Program-made: the position numbers and the translations under genes
Notes under the pieces: model-generated
What the model saw: only the letters and a program-made list of their open reading frames with translations
Told to the model about the DNA's origin: nothing
Database searches by the model: none
Origin: Chloroflexota bacterium
GTDB taxonomy: Bacteria; Chloroflexota; Anaerolineae; J036; Brachytrichaceae
Assembly: GCA_030550095.1 (NCBI GenBank)
Contig: JAUQQA010000002.1
Span: 62,001-126,000, forward strand
Length of the DNA stretch: 64,000 nucleotides
Direction of reading: 5' to 3'
Shown here: piece by piece, positions 9,276-17,606 of the stretch
How the letters are laid out: each line of letters opens with the position of its first letter
Position numbering within the stretch: position 1 is the first letter of the stretch

Positions 9276-10523
9276 ATGAGCGAACTCAAACGCACCGTGC
9301 TCTACGAAACCCACCGCCAACTGGGTGCGCGCATGGCCCCGTTTGGGGGGTGGGAAATGCCGCTTTGGTACGCCTCGACGCGCGAAGAGCATCGCGCAGT
9401 GCGCAGCGCAGCGGGTCTGTTCGATGTGGCACACATGGGTATCTTCGAGATCAGCGGTGATCAAGCCGCTGCGTTCCTCGACCGCGTGAGCACCAACGAC
9501 GTGAGCCGCCTGGCGGTGGGGCGCGCGCAATATAGTTTCATGCTGAACGATGTCGGCGATGTCATTGACGACATCATGATCTACCGCCTCGAGCCAGAGC
9601 GCTACATGGTCGTGGTCAACGCTGCGAACACAGAGAAGGATTGGGCTTGGCTACAAGCGCAGCGCGAGCGCCTTTCACCTGCACTCACCTTACGCGACTT
9701 GAAGCACCCAAGCAGCGGCGATGCCCAGCGCGTGGACCTTGCCTTGCAAGGGCCGCAAGCCTTGAACCTTCTCACCCGCCTACTCGACGCTTCAACACCG
9801 CTCGCCGATCTGCCCTACACAGGCGTGATGCGCGCCTCGCTGGCCGGGCACGATGTGTTCATCGCGCGCACCGGCTACACCGGCGAACGCATTGCCTACG
9901 AGCTGTTCGTTCACCCCGACCACGCCGCTGCGTTGTGGCAGTTGTTGCTCGCGACAGGCGCCGATTTGGGCGTGCGCCCGTGCGGTTTAGCCGCGCGCGA
10001 CAGCCTGCGCACCGAAGCAGGCCTGCCGCTTTACGGCCACGAACTCGGTGGGCCGCTCAACCTCGCGCCGTATCACATTGGCTTCGACAACTTCGTAAAA
10101 CTGGACAAGCCCAGCCCGTTCATTGGGCGCGAAGCTTATGCGGAGAAAGCCGCACGCAACACTTTGGGCATGGTGCGGTTCCGCGTGAACGAGCGCGGCG
10201 TGCGCCCACCCAAGCTCGGCGACCCTGTGCTCGACCGACGCGGCCGCGTGGTCGGCACGGTTACCTCGTGCGCTGCCGATGGCGAGGGCGTGCTTATCGG
10301 GATGGCGGTGGTGGAGCGCGCGTTCACCAGCGAAGGCACCACGCTCTACGTCGTGCCTTTGCCCGAGCCGATGCCCGAGCCACTCAAGCCCTTCGCGCCG
10401 ATCGGCAACCGCGCGCTCATGCCCGAGCCGATCACCGTGCTGCCGCGCTTCCCCATGCGCCCCAAGCCGCAAGCAAGCCCACAACACGCAGCTGCCCCCT
10501 CCCACCGTGCATCACCCTTATAA
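9276..10523 (+). CDS. gcvT: Aminomethyltransferase (glycine cleavage T protein)
   Basis: 415 residues. GcvT moves the methylene group of aminomethylated H protein to tetrahydrofolate. Family marks: TVLYETHRQLGARMAPFGGWEMPLWY at the start, AAGLFDVAHMG, GDVIDDIMIYRL, ARTGYTGERIAYELF and GLAARDSLRTEAGLPLYGHEL. Most GcvT proteins end near 365 residues; this one carries about 50 extra residues rich in Pro (PLPEPMPEPLKPFAP, then RFPMRPKPQASPQH). The H and P genes are not in the window. The tail looks disordered and its purpose is unknown. Confidence 0.92.
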   Translation: MSELKRTVLYETHRQLGARMAPFGGWEMPLWYASTREEHRAVRSAAGLFDVAHMGIFEISGDQAAAFLDRVSTNDVSRLAVGRAQYSFMLNDVGDVIDDIMIYRLEPERYMVVVNAANTEKDWAWLQAQRERLSPALTLRDLKHPSSGDAQRVDLALQGPQALNLLTRLLDASTPLADLPYTGVMRASLAGHDVFIARTGYTGERIAYELFVHPDHAAALWQLLLATGADLGVRPCGLAARDSLRTEAGLPLYGHELGGPLNLAPYHIGFDNFVKLDKPSPFIGREAYAEKAARNTLGMVRFRVNERGVRPPKLGDPVLDRRGRVVGTVTSCAADGEGVLIGMAVVERAFTSEGTTLYVVPLPEPMPEPLKPFAPIGNRALMPEPITVLPRFPMRPKPQASPQHAAAPSHRASPL

Positions 10524-10565
10524 TCGCCCACGCAAACCACCATAGCCTTGAGTTCGCACAGAGGA
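10519..10565 (+). promoter_or_regulatory. Promoter and ribosome-binding site of the acidic protein gene
   Basis: TATAAT at 10519-10524 overlaps the gcvT stop codon (10521-10523) and is followed by a leader of about 40 bases that ends with AGAGGA (10560-10565) 7 bases before ATG 10573. Unlike most genes here, this one has a normal leader and Shine-Dalgarno sequence. Confidence 0.55.
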
Positions 10566-10572
10566 TTTCCCT

Positions 10573-11031
10573 ATGGACATGCAAGCCCTGCTCGACACCA
10601 ACATGCTCCTCAGCATGAACGCATCGTCGCCCCTCCATCACCTCAGCACCAACCACACCTCCCCAAAGCCGCGCCTCTTCGACGTCGCCGGCCCACGCGA
10701 AGAGGATGAGGACGAAGAAACCTTCGACCTCGAAGATGAAGACACCTTTGACGAGTTCGACGAAGAGGAATTCGATGAGGAGTTCGACGAGGAAGATTTC
10801 GAGGAGGATGAGGAGGTGTTTGAGGACGAAGACTTCGAGGACGAAGAGGAAGAGGACTTCGACGACGAGGACTTTGAGCTGCAAGACCTAGACGACGAAG
10901 AATTCGAAGACGAAGAAGACGAAGATTTCGAGGAGGACGAGGAGGACTTCGAGTTCGACGACGAGGAGGAAGAAGAATTCCTCTGGGAGGACGAAGAAGA
11001 GGAAATCGAGGAGGAAGACGAAGAAGCCTGA
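10573..11031 (+). CDS. Extremely acidic low-complexity protein
   Basis: 152 residues. The first 42 are ordinary (MDMQALLDTNMLLS, PKPRLFDVAGPR). The remaining 110 contain about 84 Asp/Glu, about 15 evenly scattered Phe, a single Trp and no Lys or Arg. The pattern is a loose repeat of DEEF/EDEDF. No known domain is recognisable. It has a good promoter and ribosome-binding site, so it is likely expressed. Possible roles are a disordered chaperone, cation or histone-like-protein buffer, or a DNA mimic; none is shown. The coding strand is a purine-rich tract of more than 300 bases. It ends in a hairpin shared with the convergent glycosyltransferase gene. Confidence 0.75.
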   Translation: MDMQALLDTNMLLSMNASSPLHHLSTNHTSPKPRLFDVAGPREEDEDEETFDLEDEDTFDEFDEEEFDEEFDEEDFEEDEEVFEDEDFEDEEEEDFDDEDFELQDLDDEEFEDEEDEDFEEDEEDFEFDDEEEEEFLWEDEEEEIEEEDEEA

Positions 11032-11041
11032 GCGCGTGTCT

Positions 11042-11080
11042 TGCTTCCGCAGGGCGCCTGCTCAGCGCTCTGCGGAAGCA
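11042..11080. terminator. Hairpin between the convergent acidic-protein and glycosyltransferase genes
   Basis: TGCTTCCGCAG (11042-11052) and its exact reverse complement CTGCGGAAGCA (11070-11080) form an 11-bp stem with a 17-base loop. There is no T-tract. The right arm lies in the last codons of the minus-strand gene. It could end transcription from both sides. Confidence 0.5.
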
Positions 11081-12231
11081 GAGGGGACGTTTGCGCCGTT
11101 GGCGCGCGCGCGCTCCCAAACACCCACCGCGACTTCCGCGATCCGCAGTGCCGAGTCGGGCTGGGCAAGCCGCCGCGAAGCCTCGCGCACCTGAGCGAGC
11201 ACCTGCGGTGCGCTCAACCACTCTTTCACTTGGCGCACCACCGCCCACGGAAAAGGACACCACGCCCCTGCACCGTTTTTCACCACGTAATCCACGTTGC
11301 CGTCTTCTTGCCCAGGGACGGCATCATAGAGGATGATGGGCAGCCCAGCAATAAACGCCTCGCAGATCGTGCCTGGTCCTGCTTTGGTCACTAGAATGTC
11401 CGAGGCGCCCATTAGCTCTGGGATGTTGTTCACAAAGCCGAAAACTTTCATCGCTGGCACGCGCGGGTTGAGAAACTCCAGGTTCTCCTTGACGGTCTGA
11501 TTGCGCCCACACACCACCAACAACTGGATCGGCAGACCGCTAAGCGCAAGGTAGCGCGCGGTGATCTCAAGCCGCCCCATGCCATCACCTCCGCCGATCA
11601 CCAACACCGTGACCAGCGCGTCGTCAAGCCCAAGCGCTGCGCGCGTCTCCGCGCGCTTCTGGCAGCGCTCGGCGAAATCTGGCGCTACAGGCTGACCGCA
11701 AACGCTGATCTTCTCGGGCGGCACCAGGTTGCGAATCGCTTGCTGGCGCGCCTCTTCGGTCGGCACGATCAGATGATCCACCTCTGGCGTGTAGTGCGCT
11801 ACGTGCCCCGAGACCAAGTCTGTGACCACATGAACGATGGGCGCTGCGGATCGCAACCGGCGCAGCGCACCGGGCACGCTCTGCGCAAACAGCGGATGAC
11901 AGGAGATGTAAAGGTCAGCGGGGTTGTTCTCAACAATGGCATCAGCCGATTTCTCGCTCAGCGGATCGAGCACGTTGCGCAACGCAAGGATGCGCCGGCG
12001 GTCATTGGTCGCATGAAAGCCAAGCGCATACAGCACGCGCGCGTAGTTCACCCACATTGGGTAGGTTTCGGTGAACGCGTTGACGAAGAAAGGCGCATAA
12101 CGCAACCCGTTGACGAGCTCCGTCTCAAACCGTTCTGGATAGCGCAGGTGCAACGCTTGGGCGATGGCCTGAGCAGCGCTCCGATGACCGCCACCCGTAT
12201 CGCCGTAGAGGAGGACGACCTTTGGCTTCAT
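11062..12231 (-). CDS. GT28 / MGDG-synthase-like glycosyltransferase
   Basis: 389 residues. The N-terminus [23 protein letters not shown] is the signature of monogalactosyldiacylglycerol synthase-type and processive diacylglycerol glucosyltransferases (GT28), which move sugars from UDP- or similar donors onto lipid acceptors at the membrane. The C-terminal donor-binding lobe shows [43 protein letters not shown] and a PGQEDGN loop. It probably makes glycolipids; acceptor and sugar are not determinable. The start overlaps the DUF951 stop by 4 bases, so the two form an operon. Confidence 0.88.
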   Translation of the reverse strand: MKPKVVLLYGDTGGGHRSAAQAIAQALHLRYPERFETELVNGLRYAPFFVNAFTETYPMWVNYARVLYALGFHATNDRRRILALRNVLDPLSEKSADAIVENNPADLYISCHPLFAQSVPGALRRLRSAAPIVHVVTDLVSGHVAHYTPEVDHLIVPTEEARQQAIRNLVPPEKISVCGQPVAPDFAERCQKRAETRAALGLDDALVTVLVIGGGDGMGRLEITARYLALSGLPIQLLVVCGRNQTVKENLEFLNPRVPAMKVFGFVNNIPELMGASDILVTKAGPGTICEAFIAGLPIILYDAVPGQEDGNVDYVVKNGAGAWCPFPWAVVRQVKEWLSAPQVLAQVREASRRLAQPDSALRIAEVAVGVWERARANGANVPSASAER

Positions 12232-12467
12232 GGGGTTTCTGCGGAGGGCACATCACCGCTCGAAGGCTGCGCGCGGCGCACAACGCTTGCCAATCGGCGC
12301 TCGAACTCTCGGCGAGAAAGCAACACGCGCCGCTGACACTTCACGCAGCGCAAGCCAATATCCGCGCCAATGCGCACCACCACCCACTCGTCGCCGCCGC
12401 AGGGGTGTGGCTTGCGTAAGCGCACCACATCACCGAGCGCGATGGGCGTCAACGTGATCGGTGCCAT
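12228..12467 (-). CDS. DUF951 small protein
   Basis: 79 residues matching DUF951: [40 protein letters not shown], where a beta-rich fold with KPHPCG and CxxC (Cys-Val-Lys-Cys) is conserved. The family is widespread in Firmicutes and Chloroflexota, often near genome-maintenance or GTPase genes, and has no established function. The two-cysteine motif may bind metal or nucleic acid. The C-terminal 20 residues beyond the domain look disordered. It is the first gene of a two-gene operon with the glycosyltransferase. Confidence 0.85.
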   Translation of the reverse strand: MAPITLTPIALGDVVRLRKPHPCGGDEWVVVRIGADIGLRCVKCQRRVLLSRREFERRLASVVRRAQPSSGDVPSAETP

Positions 12468-12475
12468 CGCGGGCG

Positions 12476-12481
12476 ATTATA
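12476..12481 (-). promoter_or_regulatory. -10 hexamer for DUF951 (leaderless type)
   Basis: A perfect TATAAT on the minus strand ends 8 bases before ATG 12467. Confidence 0.6.
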
Positions 12482-12539
12482 GACAGGGCGAACCACCCCT
12501 AACAGGACAACCGCGCGCGGCTTCGAGTAGCATTGCCCC

Positions 12540-13595
12540 ATGCCCATTAAACACAGCGCTCGGATGCTCGGCTTTGTCGCCGTGCTGGTGCTCTTCGGCG
12601 CGGCTCCCCTGCCGACCGCAAGCGCGCAAACTGCCGACCGCCCGATGCCGCCGCGCCTCGTCCTCGCCAACTACTTCCCGTGGTACGACCCACACACATG
12701 GTCCACAGGATGCACCGTTGCCGATCAGCCGCGCGACGGCGTGTATCACTCCGACGATGCCGAGGTGATCGCGCGACACATCGCCCAGGCGCGCGCCGCG
12801 CGCATTGATGGCTTTGCCGTTCATTGGTTTGCGCCAGGCAACCGCACCGACGTTAACCTAGTGCAGGTGTTGGACCTTGCACCTGAGGGCTTCAGCGCTA
12901 CGGTGACTTTCCTCAACCACATCCTCCCCGAAACCAAGCAAGCCGATGTGCAAGCTGCGCTGCAATTTCTACTCGCGCGCCACGCCAACCATCCGCGCTT
13001 CTTGCGCATTGCAGGGCGCCCCGTGATTTTCTTCAGCGATTTGTATCGCGTGCCCGATGACGCTGGCAAGCGCTTGAACTCAGACCGAAATCCAACAGTC
13101 GCTGTGGAACGCTGGGCGCAAATTCGCCAAGCGGTGGACCCGCAGCGCACAACTTGGTGGATCGCCGAAGGGCTGCGTCCTGAGTATCTTGCCGTGTTCG
13201 ACGGCCTCTATGTTTACAAGGTGGACCACGCCTGTTGCCCAACGGCGTACCGCAGTGCCCCGCGTTGGGCAAAGTGGGTGCGCGATTGGGAGCAACGCAC
13301 GCAACAGCCCAAGCTGTGGGTTGGAACTGTCATGCCTGGCTGGGATGACCGTAACACCGCGCAGCCGCAATGCGCCGACCTGCGCGTGAGCAGCGCGCCG
13401 TTTGCCCGCGACCGCGAGCAAGGCGCGTATTACGCGCGCACGTGGGCGGCTGTGCTCCCCACTCAACCCGATTTGGTGATCATCCACTCGTTCAACGAAT
13501 GGCTGGAAGGTTCTTACATCGAACCCAGCCTCCGCTTCGGCGATTTCTACGTGCAGCTCACTGCGCAGTGGGTGAAGCGCTACAAGGGCGAGTAA
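12540..13595 (+). CDS. Secreted GH99-like (WbsX/endo-mannosidase type) protein
   Basis: 351 residues with a Sec signal peptide ending near ASAQT (residue 29). The mature part opens with [15 protein letters not shown] and has [22 protein letters not shown] and a final [15 protein letters not shown]. These are the conserved blocks of the GH99/GH71-like (glycoside hydrolase family 99-like) barrel. It is probably an exported alpha-mannan or related polysaccharide hydrolase, or a WbsX-like protein. A TAGCAT -10 candidate at 12528-12533 ends 6 bases before the ATG. It stands alone as a transcription unit. Confidence 0.82.
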   Translation: MPIKHSARMLGFVAVLVLFGAAPLPTASAQTADRPMPPRLVLANYFPWYDPHTWSTGCTVADQPRDGVYHSDDAEVIARHIAQARAARIDGFAVHWFAPGNRTDVNLVQVLDLAPEGFSATVTFLNHILPETKQADVQAALQFLLARHANHPRFLRIAGRPVIFFSDLYRVPDDAGKRLNSDRNPTVAVERWAQIRQAVDPQRTTWWIAEGLRPEYLAVFDGLYVYKVDHACCPTAYRSAPRWAKWVRDWEQRTQQPKLWVGTVMPGWDDRNTAQPQCADLRVSSAPFARDREQGAYYARTWAAVLPTQPDLVIIHSFNEWLEGSYIEPSLRFGDFYVQLTAQWVKRYKGE

Positions 13596-13629
13596 CGGCT
13601 ATCGCTCCTTGCCCCAGCGCTGGGTGTCG

Positions 13630-13635
13630 TACACT
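13630..13635 (+). promoter_or_regulatory. -10 hexamer for the phosphatidyltransferase gene (leaderless type)
   Basis: TACACT ends 6 bases before ATG 13642. A perfect 12-base palindrome CCCAGCGCTGGG at 13613-13624 sits just upstream and could be an operator. Confidence 0.5.
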
Positions 13636-13641
13636 GCGCGC

Positions 13642-14244
13642 ATGTTCTCGCTTGAACGTTGGGCGCGCCAACATCTCGCCCCACAGCTTGACCCGCTCAT
13701 CAGCGCGGTGGCGCGCACGGGCATTTCGCCCGATGCGCTCACGGTGCTCGGCATGGCGCTGAACGTGCTCGCCGGCGCGATCATCGCGCTGGGGCAACCG
13801 TTCTGGGGAGGCGTGGTGATGGCGCTGATCGCCATGCCGCTGGACGTGCTCGACGGTGGTGTGGCGCGCAAGCGTGGCACACACAGCGCCTTCGGTGCGT
13901 TTCTCGATAGCACCGCCGATCGCCTCGCTGAGGGCGCGGTCTTGGGCGGCATCGCGGTGTTCTTCGCGGCGCAGCAGAACGTGATCGGGGTGACGTTGGC
14001 GTTTGCGGCGTTGGTCGGCTCCTACCTCGTGAGCTACACCCGCGCGCGCGCAGAAGGGCTCGGCTTGGAGTGCACGGTGGGCATTTTCGGGCGGCTCGGG
14101 CGCTTTGGGGTGCTGGTGCTTGGGCTTGGGCTCTCGGCGGTGTGGAGCAGTGCGCTGCTGGTGATGGTGGCGGTGCTTGCGCTCGCCTCGTTCTACACCG
14201 CAGGCGAGCGGGTGTGGCACGTCTATCGAATCACGCGCGCGTGA
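13642..14244 (+). CDS. CDP-alcohol phosphatidyltransferase family protein
   Basis: 200 residues from ATG 13642; an in-frame start 33 bases upstream is less likely because the -10 box would fall inside the gene. The full catalytic motif D-x2-DG-x2-AR-x8-G-x3-D-x3-D is present as DVLDGGVARKRGTHSAFGAF followed by LDSTADR. Several membrane spans surround it. The enzyme joins a CDP-linked lipid to an alcohol head group (glycerol-phosphate, inositol-phosphate or similar) in the inner membrane; the acceptor is not evident. It lies between a secreted hydrolase and an EF-G paralogue with no obvious operon link. Confidence 0.9.
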   Translation: MFSLERWARQHLAPQLDPLISAVARTGISPDALTVLGMALNVLAGAIIALGQPFWGGVVMALIAMPLDVLDGGVARKRGTHSAFGAFLDSTADRLAEGAVLGGIAVFFAAQQNVIGVTLAFAALVGSYLVSYTRARAEGLGLECTVGIFGRLGRFGVLVLGLGLSAVWSSALLVMVAVLALASFYTAGERVWHVYRITRA

Positions 14245-14314
14245 GGCGCCGCTTGCCAATCTGGAGTGAGCGGTATTAAATCTTCTTCATCCTGCGCATG
14301 GAGGCAGAGGTGCG

Positions 14315-16357
14315 ATGAAGGAGTATGCCACCGAGAAGCTGCGCAACGTCGCGCTGATCGGTCACAACAGCACAGGCAAAACAACGTTCACCGAGGCGTT
14401 GCTGTTCGCCAGCGGCAACATCAGCCGCATGGGCAGCGTCGAGGACGGCACAACCGTCTCGGACTACGACGACGAAGAGAAACGGCGCAAGCAGTCCGTG
14501 CGCCTCAGCGTGGTCCCCGTTGAGTGGAAAGACCACAAGATCAACCTGATTGATTGCCCTGGCTACACCGACTTTTACGGCGAGGTCAAAAGCGCCGTGC
14601 GCGTTGCCGACCTAGGGCTGATCTTCGTGGACGCGGTGAGTGGCGTCGAGGTCGGCACCGAGCTCGCCATGCAGGCGGTGGACGAGGCGCGCATCCCGCG
14701 CGCGGTGTTGATCAGCCGCATGGATCGCGAGAACGCCGACTTCAAGGGCGTGATGGAGCAACTGCACGAGGCATTCCACCAAGACATCGTGCCGCTCATG
14801 CTGCCCGTCGGCGCGCAAAGCAACTTTCAAGGCGTGATCGACCTCGTCAGCCGCCGCTACCTGAAAGGCGCCAACGGCGAAGTGGCGGAAGTGCCCGCCG
14901 AGATGCGCGACCTCGTCGAAGAGGCGCGCGCGCGGTTGATGGAAGCCGCTGCGGAGGGCGAAGACGACCTCATCGAGAAGTGGCTCGACACAGGCGAGCT
15001 GACCGACGAGGAGTTCGTGCGCGGCTTGCGCAGCGCGATCCGCAAGCGCACGTTCGTGCCTGTGTTTTGCGCCGCGCCTGCCCGCGGCATCGGCGCACAC
15101 GCCATGCTCTACGCGCTCGTGAATTACGCGCCCATGCCCTTCGACCTCGGCGCAGACCCCGACGACGGCGAGCACGGCACGGTGCTGTTCATCTTCAAGA
15201 CCATGGCGGACCCCTACGTAGGCAAGCTGAGCTACTTCCGCGTGATCGAGGGACCGGTGCGCGGCGGCGACACGCGCTTGGTCAACGCGCGCACCAACGA
15301 GGAGGAGCGCATCGCCACGCTGTTGGTGCCGCGCGGCAAGGAGCAATTCCCCGTGCCCATCTTGCACGTCGGCGATATCGGCGTGCTCCCCAAGCTGAGC
15401 AGCGCGCAAACTAGCGACGCGCTCTGCGACCGTGCCCACTGCGCTGCGCTGCCGCCGATCGAGTTCCCCAATCCGCTGTATGCCGTCGCGCTCTACCCGA
15501 AGAGCAAGAACGACGCCGCCAAGATCAGCACCGCGCTCGCGCGCCTGTGCGAGGAAGACCCCAGCCTGCGCCACGTGAACGACCCGAGCACCAAAGAGAC
15601 GTTGCTCCTCGGCTTAGGTCAAGCCCATGTGGACGTCGCCATTCATCACCTGCAAACGCACTTCGGCGTCGAGGTGGACGCCACCCTTCCGAAGATCAGC
15701 TACCGCGAGACGGTGACCAAGCGTGGGCAAGCGCGCTACCGCCACAAGAAGCAAACCGGCGGCGCAGGACAGTTCGCCGAGATCGAAATGATCGTCGAGC
15801 CGAGCACCCCCGGCGCAGGCTACGAGTTCGAATGGCAGGTGTTCGGCGGCGCGATCAGCAGCTCCTTCCAGCCGAGCATCGAGAAGGGCATTAAGCAGGT
15901 GATGGAGACCGGCGTACTCGCCGGATACCCCATCATTGACGTGAAGTGCATCGTGTTGGACGGCAAAGAGCACCCTGTGGACTCGAAGCCGATCGCGTTT
16001 GAGATCTGCGCGCGACACGTGTTCAAGATGGCGTTCGAGCAAGCAGGACCTGTGCTGCTGGAGCCGATCTACACCTTCACCATCGTCGTCCCCGAAGCGA
16101 ACCAGGGCGACGTGATGGCGAACCTCAAGACCAAACGCGCGCAGATCATCGGCATGGACCATCGCGGCAACAAGGCGATCATCGAGGCGCAGGCACCGCT
16201 CGCCGAGATGCAGCGCTACGGGAACGACCTGCGCAGCTTAACGCAAGGGCGCGGCTTCTACACCATGAAGTTCGACCACTACGCGCCCGTGCCGCCCAAC
16301 ATCGCCCAGGCAATCATCGCCAAGTATCGCGCCGAGCGCCACGCCGAGGAAGAGTGA
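14315..16357 (+). CDS. Elongation factor G-like GTPase (EF-G2 paralogue)
   Basis: 680 residues with the five-domain layout of EF-G. The P-loop is GHNSTGKT (residues 16-23). The G3 motif reads DCPGY (80-84) instead of DTPGH, and the G4 motif reads SRMD (134-137) instead of NKMD. The first part (MKEYATEKLRNVALIGH, VSDYDDEEKRRKQSV) is typical of the EF-G2 branch, not housekeeping FusA. The domain IV end shows RGFYTMKFDHYAPVP. Members of this branch are ribosome-associated, but their role is not settled. An AGAGG ribosome-binding site at 14306-14310 precedes the ATG. A hairpin follows the stop. Confidence 0.87.
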   Translation: MKEYATEKLRNVALIGHNSTGKTTFTEALLFASGNISRMGSVEDGTTVSDYDDEEKRRKQSVRLSVVPVEWKDHKINLIDCPGYTDFYGEVKSAVRVADLGLIFVDAVSGVEVGTELAMQAVDEARIPRAVLISRMDRENADFKGVMEQLHEAFHQDIVPLMLPVGAQSNFQGVIDLVSRRYLKGANGEVAEVPAEMRDLVEEARARLMEAAAEGEDDLIEKWLDTGELTDEEFVRGLRSAIRKRTFVPVFCAAPARGIGAHAMLYALVNYAPMPFDLGADPDDGEHGTVLFIFKTMADPYVGKLSYFRVIEGPVRGGDTRLVNARTNEEERIATLLVPRGKEQFPVPILHVGDIGVLPKLSSAQTSDALCDRAHCAALPPIEFPNPLYAVALYPKSKNDAAKISTALARLCEEDPSLRHVNDPSTKETLLLGLGQAHVDVAIHHLQTHFGVEVDATLPKISYRETVTKRGQARYRHKKQTGGAGQFAEIEMIVEPSTPGAGYEFEWQVFGGAISSSFQPSIEKGIKQVMETGVLAGYPIIDVKCIVLDGKEHPVDSKPIAFEICARHVFKMAFEQAGPVLLEPIYTFTIVVPEANQGDVMANLKTKRAQIIGMDHRGNKAIIEAQAPLAEMQRYGNDLRSLTQGRGFYTMKFDHYAPVPPNIAQAIIAKYRAERHAEEE

Positions 16358-16367
16358 GCGCGCTTTT

Positions 16368-16404
16368 CGCGCGGGGCAGGCGGTGCTTGCACTTGCCCCG
16401 CGCG
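16368..16404. terminator. Hairpin between the convergent EF-G2 and SDR genes
   Basis: CGCGCGGGGCA (16368-16378) pairs perfectly with TGCCCCGCGCG (16394-16404), giving an 11-bp GC stem with a 15-base loop and no T-tract. It resembles the hairpin at 11042-11080 in size and placement. Confidence 0.5.
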
Positions 16405-16408
16405 TTCG

Positions 16409-17134
16409 TCAAATGAACTGGTGGCTTTCGGGCTGGAGGACCAACTCGTTGAGCACGCCGTTGGGCGCAGCCTCGAGCGCATACACGATGGCGCGCGCCG
16501 CGTCGTCCACGCTGAGCATTTTGTCGCGCTGCACGCGCAAGTCAATCGTGTCCCAAAACGGCGAATCCACACCGCCGAAGTAGAGCAGCGAGATGCCGAT
16601 GCCGCTGCGCTGCCACTCCGTCGCCATGGCTTTGAGCGCGCCAACTGCGCCCCACTTGCTTGCGCTGTAGGCGACGCTACCGCGCATCACGTAGCGCCCC
16701 ATCGTGCCGACAGGCGTGACGATCTTGCCGCCGCCGTTTTTGAGCATCGCCGCGCCGACGGCCTGCGAGACGAGGATCACGCCCTTCGTGTTAACAGCAT
16801 AGAGGCGGTCAATGTCCTCAGCAGTGAGTTGCTCAATCGGCTTCAGTATCCCAACGCCTGCGCAGTTCACCAGCGCATCAACGCGCCCAAAGGTGGCTAG
16901 CACCTCGCTCACCAAGTCGTGCACTTGGTCAGGCTGAGTTACGTCTGTGGGCACGGCGATAGCTTGAGCACCGCGTTGGCGCACCTCGGCGGCAACCTCA
17001 GCGAGGCGCTCGGCGCGCCGCGCCGCGAGCGCAAGCCGCGCGCCCCGCTCGGCAAGCAACAGCGCAGCAGCGCGGCCGATGCCGCTGCTCGCGCCCGTGA
17101 TCACGATCACTTTGTCGCGCAAAATGTCGTTCAT
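16409..17134 (-). CDS. Short-chain dehydrogenase/reductase (SDR)
   Basis: 241 residues with the classical SDR pattern: nucleotide loop ITGASSGIGRAAALL, NCAGVG, catalytic YSASK with an upstream Ser/Thr region (TPVGTMGRY), and a final hydrophobic tail. It would reduce or oxidise a small carbonyl or alcohol with NAD(P)H; Arg residues after beta-2 (ARRAERL) favour NADP(H). The ATG overlaps the upstream SRPBCC stop by 4 bases, and the gene is the last of a run following the CarH-like regulator. Confidence 0.88.
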   Translation of the reverse strand: MNDILRDKVIVITGASSGIGRAAALLLAERGARLALAARRAERLAEVAAEVRQRGAQAIAVPTDVTQPDQVHDLVSEVLATFGRVDALVNCAGVGILKPIEQLTAEDIDRLYAVNTKGVILVSQAVGAAMLKNGGGKIVTPVGTMGRYVMRGSVAYSASKWGAVGALKAMATEWQRSGIGISLLYFGGVDSPFWDTIDLRVQRDKMLSVDDAARAIVYALEAAPNGVLNELVLQPESHQFI

Positions 17135-17592
17135 GGGTGTTGCTCCAGAAGAGACCGCGTGGCGGCTGCGCGCGCAGCAAACACCACGGGCAGAATCACG
17201 CGCGCCAAGATCCAGCTCACAACGCTGCCAAACAGACCGCCTGGCAGATCAAACGCCAACCGATCCACCACGCGCGTGTGCGCTTCGTCCAGCGCCTCGA
17301 AGCGGTGAAGATGCTCCCAGCGGCGAAAAGGACCCTCGCCAGCGATCTGCTCATCGGTGAACGCGTGTGGGGGATCGAACGCGCGCACGCGCAGGCGCCA
17401 TGCACGACACAGGGGCCCAAGCCGCAGCTCAATCGCAATGAAGCTGCCTACGCGCAGCGGCTGGTCCGCCTGCACAACGCGCACGCGCATCGGTCCGCGC
17501 ATCACTTTCGGCAGCGAGAAGGGGTCAGCGTGAAACGCCCACACCCGCGCCAGGGGCGCGCGCACGACGAAGGCGTGTTCAAATTGCGCCAT
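17131..17592 (-). CDS. SRPBCC (START-like) family protein
   Basis: 153 residues with the lipid- or hydrophobic-ligand-binding SRPBCC layout: FEHAFVVRAPLARVWAFHADPFSLPKVM at the N-terminus and GPFRRWEHLHRFEALDEAHTRVVDRLAFDLPGG in the middle. No catalytic residues can be named. It is translationally coupled to the SDR downstream and lies 14 bases from the NAD(P)-binding gene upstream. SRPBCC, SDR and CarH/LitR genes occur together in light-induced gene clusters of other bacteria, which suggests the same here. Confidence 0.82.
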   Translation of the reverse strand: MAQFEHAFVVRAPLARVWAFHADPFSLPKVMRGPMRVRVVQADQPLRVGSFIAIELRLGPLCRAWRLRVRAFDPPHAFTDEQIAGEGPFRRWEHLHRFEALDEAHTRVVDRLAFDLPGGLFGSVVSWILARVILPVVFAARAAATRSLLEQHP

Positions 17593-17606
17593 GCCGCAAG
17601 GCGCGC

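Noticed and set aside
10638-11263. Long antisense frames (Ser-rich and Arg-rich) opposite the acidic protein gene
   Set aside because: They are mirror products of the GAN-rich coding tract, have no promoter or ribosome-binding site and no domain.
13613-13624. Palindrome CCCAGCGCTGGG as a terminator
   Set aside because: It has no loop and no T-tract and lies just before a promoter; it is mentioned only as a possible operator.
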